Shown here: positions 18,201 through 26,300 of the stretch, piece after piece
Layout of the letters: every line of letters starts with the position of its first letter
How positions within the stretch are numbered: position 1 is the first letter of the stretch
Source: Paenibacillus pedocola
GTDB taxonomy: Bacteria; Bacillota; Bacilli; Paenibacillales; Paenibacillaceae
Length of the DNA stretch: 64,000 nt
Direction: 5' to 3'
Assembly (NCBI RefSeq): GCF_031599675.1
Contig: NZ_CP134223.1
Coordinates: 2,418,001 to 2,482,000, forward strand
Made by a program: the position numbers and the translations under genes
The notes under the pieces: generated by a model
Databases searched by the model: none
Seen by the model: the letters and a program-made list of their open reading frames with translations, nothing else
What the model was told of the DNA's origin: nothing

Positions 18201-18888
18201 GAGCACAGCGCTTGAGAAACACTCGCTGGAGACGCATAAGGTGCGTGTTCAAGCGCCGCGATCGCTGTGGGATCCGAGTTATCTGGAAGATACATGGATC
18301 GGAGACTGGTTCAGTGAGTTTCTTCCGTTGATCCCAACGATGAGAAATTCAATTAACACCTATAATCCGGGGACCAAAATGGCGATCACCGAGTACGATT
18401 TCGGCGGCAGCCATCATGTGTCCGGAGGAATTGCACAGGCAGATGTGCTCGGTATATTCGGCAAGCAGGGATTATATATGGCTAATTACTGGAATATGGC
18501 GGGTACATCCAGACTGTCCCAAATTCCTTATCTGTCCTCAGGCTTCAAAATTTATAACAACTATGACGGCAGTAACTCGAAGTTCGGGGATACAAGTGTG
18601 GAGGCCGACACCAATGACATTGAGAACAGCTCCATCTACAGCTCCGTTTTCAAAAACAGTGACGGTAAGCTGCACATGATTGTGATCAACAAGAACTTTG
18701 ATTATGAAATGAATGCTTCATTTAACATCGGTGGAACCGTCTCTTACAAATCGGCAAAAGTGTGGGCATTCGATGAGAACAGTCCGCAGATTACCGAAAG
18801 AGAAGGGGTATCCCACATCGACGGCAACACCTTCACACTCAGTATTCCGAAACTGACGGTAGCCCATATTGTGCTTTCGGCAGAATGA
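15262..18888 (+). CDS. Secreted GH44 endoglucanase/xyloglucanase with CBM3-like and FN3 modules
   Basis: A 1208-residue multimodular exported glycosidase. A signal peptide ends near ALAAAS (residue 35). Two similar beta-sandwich domains follow at about 36-150 and 153-265, each ending in a KTYxV or KWYPG-type strand. FN3 modules lie at about 268-349, 516-593 and 599-683. Residues 352-508 look like a family 3 cellulose-binding module (SSITPKFKVKNNGKTEVSL and KIRYYYTADF). The C-terminal half, from about 685, is a GH44 catalytic domain, with the acid/base Glu in SMDNEPGLWNH near 867 and the nucleophile in ITEYDFGGSHH near 1042. GH44 enzymes cut beta-1,4-glucans and xyloglucan. It has no SLH domain, so it is probably released. 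Paenibacillus GH44 enzymes commonly pair with CBM3 and FN3. Confidence 0.88.
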   Translation: MKKSLSNHNRNVAVMFLVVLLLSNSFSFVEAFTGNALAAASFKASAAPVSPTIEAGTKATVNVSVTSSEHTEVLLDVEFFDAALQNVGKVFVDNIKLEAGVEKTVPLVWNVPANLPAGEYMVSFGIFGAGWKGGNSKWYPGAAKITITQGIPQISFSASATAVPGSIKTGEQVAVEATVTANVYTEAIAEVKILHSSGEPVHQQEFKKMFQANQRVVLPVKWRAPEDALPGTYHVEVAVYNPDRSKTYTVNSAAAQFSVSPVNGPILPAPTNVKASLVVDTVTVTWDKVAEADSYEVEVDGAGILKVTGTSCVHIGLKPNTSHTYRVRAKKGSDAGPWSIAVSVKVPPAESGVQPFKVLTETGTKQSTSSITPKFKVKNNGKTEVSLKDLKIRYYYTADFTNEEEKSFNLGFYSLVKWRTLAAADVITRFVKMPVPSGQATHYLEIGFTEQAGMIKPAEELLFSGWMNKSDWSAFNQMNDYSFLNTSAETESLKTVVYLQGVRVWGAEPELLDIPPFPDPVETAATDTSITLTWEAVPGAAGYEIYADGVITTVPGLTFAYDFLKPGTLHTFKIRALKGDSSSLWSSRFTVKTTGEQQLPQPIGIRAEKTGSSITISWKAMQESVTGYDIEVDGAVTPVGTNLFYTHSGLTPASLHTYRVRAKDGSTLGPWSEKIQVNTLRSPEGPFEVQFHIDPAAERTPISPYIYGSNEDLTGTENLTARRAGGNRFSAYNWENNASNSGSDGGFVSDSFVPWYYGGIPVSESAKWEIPGSAAVGFHQKSLEKGAYTLWTLPMAGYAAKDKGTKVTQAEMAPSSRWVDVKAAKGAPFSLTPDLNDNVVYNDELVNLLVHKFGPASSATGIKGYSMDNEPGLWNHTHEYMHPEMAKGAEVLNKSVELAKAVKNVDPSAEMFGPVSYGFSDAYMVDNKPEWNEIKGNYRWYLDYYLDNMARESRKENKRLLDVLDIHWYSEEMGGGTRITSTALEKHSLETHKVRVQAPRSLWDPSYLEDTWIGDWFSEFLPLIPTMRNSINTYNPGTKMAITEYDFGGSHHVSGGIAQADVLGIFGKQGLYMANYWNMAGTSRLSQIPYLSSGFKIYNNYDGSNSKFGDTSVEADTNDIENSSIYSSVFKNSDGKLHMIVINKNFDYEMNASFNIGGTVSYKSAKVWAFDENSPQITEREGVSHIDGNTFTLSIPKLTVAHIVLSAE

Positions 18889-18954
18889 GGTTGGGCAAAT
18901 TCACTTAGGATCAAGGCAAAATACTATAATACTAAATTTAAAGGGGCTAAACTC

Positions 18955-20331
18955 ATGTTTGCTAAAAAAATACTTTCCGCTTGTGTATGTTCTGCACTTT
19001 TAATGTCCTTTGCCGCCGGAGGAGGTGCATTTGCGGCAGTAACGGCTGCTTCATCGGATATCCAAGTCAAGAAATTTGAATATCTTGACAAAGAATACGA
19101 CCGGATTTCACTGGATTCGGCAGATTCGCCGGACGGTATACGTGACGGTCACCTGAGCCTGCTGATCGATGCCGGTGAAGGCACAGAGATTAAGTCAATT
19201 ACGATGAAAGGTGCGGACGCGCAAGGAAATGAGGTCAACCGCGGTATTTGGAAGACGTGGAAGGATTCAGCCGCTGATACAAGTTATTTACTTGTAGTTG
19301 TCCAGGATGGGAAAACGATAAATTCCACGTTCACTAAGACACTGGGCAGCTTCAAAGGTGTAGCACAGTTTGAGCTATATGCTTCGGATAACAACGGAAT
19401 GAAGCCAGGAGAATATTACTATCTGGAAATCGTTACGAACAAAGGCACAGTGAAATCCGACATCACTCCGTATGCAGAGAATGTGACCTCTTATGCGCCT
19501 GTTGCTATCCGGGAATTCAGCTGGAAGGACCTGACTTCTGATCAGACGGGTATCGCAAAGTTTGGTCCTGACGGCAGTCCTGATGCTCATTTTAAGTTGA
19601 AGCTTAATTTCGCGCAGAAAACCGATGTATTGTCAGTCATCCTCCGCGGTACGGACAAAGACGGTAATCCCGCAGGCGGGATCTGGCGGACTAACAGAGC
19701 CGGAAGCGGTTGGCTGCTCGGAATCGCCCAAGGAAAAACAGTAGTGACCCCAGGCTTCAAGGACGATGTAAAAGCACCGGTAGGAGCCTTTAGAGGGAGT
19801 GTGGATTTCGACCTGTATGCCGGCAATAACGGCTCTATCAAGAACGGTGAGTACTATGTGGTAGAAGTTGAAACTAGCTTCGGCACCGTTATGACTAATC
19901 CGGTGAAGTTCGGTGATCCGGCATCCAATTATGTGAATGATGCTCCGCTCGGGTTCAAAACGATTGGACTGAAGCTGAATTCAGTGAAGGCCAGCGTGGA
20001 CGAAAAGAATTACACCCTGGAGGTAGCTCCGTTTAAGCAGGAAGGCCGTACGATGGTACCTATCCGCTTCATTGCAGAAGCACTGGGAGCCAAGGTAGAT
20101 TGGAATCCTAAGGAAAGACGGGTAACACTCACAAAAGATGACACGAAGATTGAACTGATTATCGATAAAAAAGAAGCTTATGTAAATGGGGTTGCTACTA
20201 TGCTGGATGCTCCGGCCGTTATCCGGAACAACGTAACCCTGCTTCCTGTTCGCTTTGTCAGTGAGAATATGAAAATGAAAGTGTTCTTTGATGAAGGAGA
20301 AATTGTCATTACTGACGCCACTGAACAATAA
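18955..20331 (+). CDS. Secreted protein with two repeat domains and a C-terminal CAO-N-like domain
   Basis: A 458-residue exported protein. The signal peptide covers residues 1-27. Two homologous domains of about 135 residues follow (32-172 and 183-318), sharing signatures such as GIWKTW/GIWRTN, ITMKGADAQGNE/VILRGTDKDGNP and PGEYYYLEI/NGEYYVVEV. They are probably immunoglobulin-like beta sandwiches. Residues about 340-458 hold the copper-amine-oxidase-N-like domain (VPIRFIAEALGAKVDW and LPVRFVSENMKMKVFF). It has an AAAGGGG ribosome site and lies 66 bp after the GH44 gene, with its own TATAAT candidate at 18925. It is followed 30 bp later by the giant SLH protein. Its function is unknown; wall or carbohydrate association is inferred. 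Confidence 0.75.
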   Translation: MFAKKILSACVCSALLMSFAAGGGAFAAVTAASSDIQVKKFEYLDKEYDRISLDSADSPDGIRDGHLSLLIDAGEGTEIKSITMKGADAQGNEVNRGIWKTWKDSAADTSYLLVVVQDGKTINSTFTKTLGSFKGVAQFELYASDNNGMKPGEYYYLEIVTNKGTVKSDITPYAENVTSYAPVAIREFSWKDLTSDQTGIAKFGPDGSPDAHFKLKLNFAQKTDVLSVILRGTDKDGNPAGGIWRTNRAGSGWLLGIAQGKTVVTPGFKDDVKAPVGAFRGSVDFDLYAGNNGSIKNGEYYVVEVETSFGTVMTNPVKFGDPASNYVNDAPLGFKTIGLKLNSVKASVDEKNYTLEVAPFKQEGRTMVPIRFIAEALGAKVDWNPKERRVTLTKDDTKIELIIDKKEAYVNGVATMLDAPAVIRNNVTLLPVRFVSENMKMKVFFDEGEIVITDATEQ

Positions 20332-20361
20332 GAGAAGTATGAGATTGGAGGGTAGAGTGCA

Positions 20362-23300
20362 ATGCAAATCAGATTTAACAGAGCCATAAAGGAAAAGCTC
20401 GCTACTCTGCTGGCATTTAGTATGCTGATTACAGCAGCAATGCCTGGCACTGTGGTTGCATCCGCTGTGCCGGAGAGTAATCCGGCAGCATCTTCCGTTA
20501 CAGAAGCCGTGTATAACGCGGACGGGATTCTTAAGGATTTGCTGCCATCGGTGGCAGCCGGTACGCCTGCATCGTGGAACCTGCTCAGCAGGTTGAACCG
20601 CGGGTTCAAGTCCTTTATGTACCCTACGTTTGACATGCCGCTCACAGAGCTTAGTTCAGATGAGAGATATATGTCGTTTATGACTTATGATCTTGAGGAT
20701 GAGAAGGGGACCGGTCGAAAGGTCGTATATATCCAAGACCGGAGTACGGCTGAATTCCAGCGTGTACGAACGCCGGATACTACCGGAACGGTAGTTTATT
20801 TCGATATGACTCCGGATGCCCGTTATGTCGTATACACCTACGCTGAAGAAATACTCAGCGGAATAACCAAGGTGTATCTGTATGACAGAACGACTGACGA
20901 GTTGGAAACCGTGAGCGGAACAAGCGGTACGAATGAGCTCAGATACGACGACGGGGAATATGTCTCCATTAGTGCGGACGGTCGATATGTGGCTTTTGAT
21001 TCCGATGCGAAGCTTGTTCCGCAGGATATGAATGAAGAACGGGATGTGTATCTCTACGACCGTGAAGCAAACGGGGAGAAGCTGAAACGGATCAGCGTAC
21101 CGCTTGAGGAAGGCTTGAACACCGACAGTTGGGCCCCTTCCCTTAGCGGGGATGGGAGCACCATCGCCTTTGTCTCCAAAGCTAAACTCACCTCCGGGGA
21201 GGAATATACCGGAACAGAAATTGTGTATATCTACCATCTGGCAGATGGAACGGTAAAGCAAATCACACATGGCAGATCACCCTCTGTCAGCGGTGACGGA
21301 AGGGTTGTAGCTTTCACCACCTACCGGCAGGATCTGGTTCCCGGAGACAGCAACGGCAAAGATGATATCTATGTCTACGATACTGGGGAAGACAGCTTCC
21401 GGAGAGTTTCTTTGCAGGAAGACGGAAGTGAACATACCAGAGACAGCAGATATCCCTCGATCAGCCAGGACGGCGCTTATGTGGCCTATGAGGTAAGAAG
21501 GGACAGTGCTTCGGATCCTGCAGAGAGTTATGTGGCGGGTATTCAGGATCTCAGCTCGGCGAAAATTGCTGTACCGGAATCCGATGTAAAGCTCGGTACT
21601 ACATCGATGCGGCCAACAGTTGGAAATGGCGGGACAACAATTACCTTCTTCTCCTCTTACATGGAGCCATTGGGTGATACGGAGTTTGAATCTTTTGATT
21701 ATTTTGTGGCTACATCCGGAACCGAACCTATATGGCCGGAAGGAAGCAGCATTGAGGCGTCTAACATCGGTAAGGATTCTATTACCGTAAGCTGGCCTGA
21801 AGCTACTGACGCGGAAGGTGTCACGGGATATGCCCTGTATTTGAACGGAGCACGTATCGCCTATATACCTGCGGGCGAAGAAATGACATACACTCTGACG
21901 GATGTTCCCCAAGGGACGGATGATGAAGATCTGATCCAGGTGGAAGCCATCAACAACCGTTACCATATGAGCATGGGAGGGCCTTCCTATACATGGATTA
22001 GAGAAGGCGGAGAGATTCCTCCGGATGAGTCTCTATACTTCGACTGGGTGGGAGAACGCAGCAGTGAATGGGGTCCTCTTAAGCAGGAAAGTACCATTGA
22101 GCTGTATGGACAGGGGCCTGCGGGCCGTGAGGCAAGTGTGGAATGGACTTATATGAAGTGGGAGGGAGATGTGCAAGTCCAAGAATCAGACTCCCTTCCT
22201 TTAGAAGAATTGGCAGAGGCACCGGGATTATACAGAGGGTCCTTTAAACTACCGCCGGATGCGACTGAGCTTAGCGAAATGAAGCTGGTCCTTACGGGTG
22301 AAGGAAAGGTTGAAGAGATTGAAGCAGACGACCTGCCGCTCGCTGTGGGAGGAAATCTGGATATTGAGTTCACCGGTGTACCGCCGGAGGAACTGCAGGG
22401 AGCCGTATTCACCCTGTTTCAAGCTGACGTTGCAGAAAGATCCGTCACACTCACCGGAAATAAGCTGGAGCTTATTGAGGGCTTGGAGCCTGATGAGGAA
22501 ACGAGAATTGTCCTCTATACCCCGGATTACCAGTATGAAATGGCACGGCTGGAGGGTGTGATGATTGAACCCGGCAGAACCACTTCCATCCAGGTTCCGG
22601 TTACGCTGCCTGCACAGATGAGAGTAAAGGTACTCGATACCTACGGCAAGCCGGTTCCAGATATCCGGGTTGATCTGTGGGATTCAGAACATCAGCTGGT
22701 AGACACTGTTACCACAGGGATTGACGGGGCAACCGGGTGGCGTAAGGGACTTTTGCAGAACCAGACCCTGACCGCTGAGCTTGATCTGGATGATGTAGAA
22801 TATGAGCTTGCGCCCGGTACATCTTTAAGCATAACGCTGGATAAAGGGGATAATGAATTACTGGTTAATCTCATTTCTCCTAACCGCGGAAAGCTGGAGG
22901 TGACGGTAAGGGATCCGGAGAATAAGCTCGTATATGATTCTATCGTTACCGCCACCCAAAACTACAAGGGCAAACCGGTCGTCACCAGAGGCCGTACCAG
23001 TTTTGACGGCAAAGTGAGGCTGGATTTGTATGCTGGGGAAGCGACTCTTGAAGCAATTCAGCCTAACTACCAGCTCAGCTCCGGGCTGCTCAAAGCCACT
23101 GTGAAGGCTGAGACCACGACAACTATGGAAATCCCTATGAATCAGCCGGACAATTATGTGGTCAACCTGAATGTATACAAAAAGGCACTAGACACGGATT
23201 GGCTCGGTCCTCTTAACATGAATGATGAATTTCTCTGGACTACGGTGGCCCTTAAACCGGATGGTGCTTGGGTCAAAGGTTACTTCTCGAATTCTTATAC

Positions 23301-26300
23301 ACTTGCCGGCAGACCCGGCAGCGAGGTAGAAGCCTGTGTGGAGGGCAATATCTACGGGTTTGCGAGAGGTTGCGGTACTGCGGTTATGGATGAGAATTCA
23401 AATGCCAACGTGGAGGTTCGCCTGGAGGAAAAAGGGGCGCGGATTCAAGGAGAGGTAGAGACGGGACGCAATATTATGTACAGCGGTTCTATCTATGAAA
23501 TCACTCCTAACGGAGGCAAGAGATGGGTTACAGAAGCACGAGATGATCAGCTACAGAGTCATCCGTTCAACGTGAATATCCCGACAGGTGGAACCTTCCG
23601 GATGGAAATTCTTAAAATCATCCGCGACACGGGTCATCAGAACCAATATGAGTATGCAACCGTCGAATTTACCGTTGAAGAGAATCAAATAAAGGATCTG
23701 GGCAAGATTACATTCAGTCCGTCCAGTTATTTTATGAATCAATCTGGAAATTACCTGACAGCTCAGCCTGCACGGGCTATTCCTGGAAGTACTATAGTGA
23801 TGAAAGCCGCATACAGAAACAATACGAACCTAACTGCTGAGGATGCGCATCTCCTGCTTGAAATTCCGGAGGATATGACAGTTGTTACTGACTCCCTCGG
23901 GAATATGGCTGTAACAGGCGGTGCCGGAGAAGCTGTGCTGGATGAAGGTATTCTGCGTGTACCTCTGGGCGATCTGGCTAAAGGAAACAGCGGTACAGTA
24001 TCGTATAAGCTTCAGGTGTCCCCGTCCTTTAATAAAGCCAGTGTATCCACAGCTGCGAGAATTCAGGCTTCCCTGAATACGGAGAGTGTGGAAGAAACGA
24101 TCGGAACGGTGCATTTGGATACACCGAGGGTAACCCTGGATGCGCCGGACAAAATCTCCTCCCCTGATATGCAGACCGTCTTAAGCGGCTACGCCCCGGC
24201 CGGAAGAACAGTGCATATCTATGATACCGATGTGCGGATCGGCGGAGCAGTGGCTAACGCCTCAGGGATCTGGAAGGTTAACGTAACCCTTGTGGATATG
24301 GGTAATCAGAGTATGCACGCCTTACGGGCCGAAACTGAAATGAATGGTGTGAAATTACAATCTGACAAATCCTACGCGGAATATGATGTGAATTTCCCTA
24401 AGCTGGTGCGGATGGCCTATTCCCAGGCGCCGAACGGCAGATGGATATCGCTGGAGGTAGGCAAGAATGTGCCGGATCTGCCTTATACTGTAGTCCCTGG
24501 ACATCCATTTTTATTCGATCTGGAATTTACACAACCGGATCAGGTAGAGCACGTTAGAGTATACATGGACGGACAGGATGGGGAATCTATTCCCGCAGTA
24601 AGAGAAGGTGACTTGTTCCGGGCTACTGTACCGACAACACAGAATGCTCTGGGTGCTATTTATGTGGATTATGATGTGAAGGAGCGGCCGGTCGTTATTG
24701 ACGATACGATCGAGGACATTGATCAAATCCGCGCGTCGATGCCTCCGTTAATGAGGGACTTCGAAGTAGTATCTAGAGAGCCTTATGTACTGAAGGATGG
24801 TATATACTCCGGATCGGCTATCTTGAATTTCCCGCAGCTTGATGATACGAAGATGGATATTAAGGTGACTTACAATCCGGATTCCGGATATATTCCCACT
24901 ACCGAGGAAGTGGAGCTGGCCAACCGTTCAGGACTGCCGGTTATCCTTGAGCACTATGAGGCTTCTGAAACTGATACTACCATGAGTATGAAGATGAGCG
25001 GCTATCTGCCGAGTAATCTTCTGGTGCAGGAAGAAGGAAGCTTGAAGAGTATCGAAGCTTTTGCAGAGCCCCCTAAAGAGCCTGAATGGAAAAAAGCCGC
25101 TCAATTCACAATGGAAATGGGAATCTCTGCAGCACCGGTTGGCGGAACAATCATGAAGGTGAAGGGCCAGTACAAAACCTATTCGAAATACGAAGGAAAG
25201 ATTAGCAAGATTTTGCATAATGTCGAGGTTAGCGGCATGGATTGTGTAGATGAAATGCCGACTACTGTAAAAGAAGCAGGGAAGGCTCTGGCCGCAGTAA
25301 TCCTTGGAGAAGTAGGCAAAACGGCATTGAAAGCATGGGTAGGTGCGATGGCATTAACCGGGCCTGCCGGGTACGCAGCAGGCGGGATGGCCAAGTATGC
25401 AAGTATTAGAATTGACCGATATGTTGATCAGCAAATCAATAAAGTTGGTTCAGGTTACAACGAATGTAAAGACGACGAAGATGGAAAGAACAAGAAAAGG
25501 GGCATAAAGGTAGCCAGTCCAAAATGGATTTATGACCCTAGCGGCTTCGTGTATGAAGCAGTAGAGAGCAATCCGCTTGAGGGAGTAACCGCAACGGTGC
25601 TCTACCAGGACACGAATTCCGGAGCGTGGAAAGTCTGGGATGCCGCAGAGTATGAACAGGTAAATCCGCAATTAACGGATGGAGCCGGGAAATATGGCTG
25701 GGACGTACCGCCCGGAAAATGGAAAGTGGTTTGGAGCAAAGCAGGCTATGAATCGCTGTCCAGCACAGAATTAGATGTTCCGCCGCCGCATACTGAAGTA
25801 AACGCGGGGCTGATCTCACGGGCGGCGCCACAAATTTCTTCCGTTCAAGGGGTTACTTATGAGGGGGGAAGCTATGTGGACATTACCTTCTCCAAGTACC
25901 TTAAGGTGACTGAGTTACCTAAGGGAGCAGTCATTCTTACAGGGGAGGATCAGAATCAGCTGGAGGGTACTATTAAGTTTATCCAGCTGGAGAAAAGTGC
26001 TGCCGACCCCGGTATATCTTTATCCCGGACCGTACGCTTCATCCCTAAGACTGACTTGTCTGTTGAAGGGAAATACAGCGTGAAGCTCGGAAAGAGCTCT
26101 TTCAGCAGTTATGCAAATGTTATGATGCTGGATAAAGATACAGGTCCGCATCCGGTCACGATGAGAGAGCTTGATGTGGAAGGTCCGACAGCAGTAAAAG
26201 CAAGTATGGAGAGCGGAGGACGGATGATCCGGATCTCATTTAATGAGCCGATCCAGACACTCGCTGATGCTGCAAAGTTTACGCTGAAAGGCACTGCCGG

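Noticed and set aside
18955..20331. Copper amine oxidase activity for the CAO-N-like proteins
   Set aside because: Only the small N-terminal-type domain is present; there is no catalytic oxidase domain, topaquinone Tyr or copper His set.
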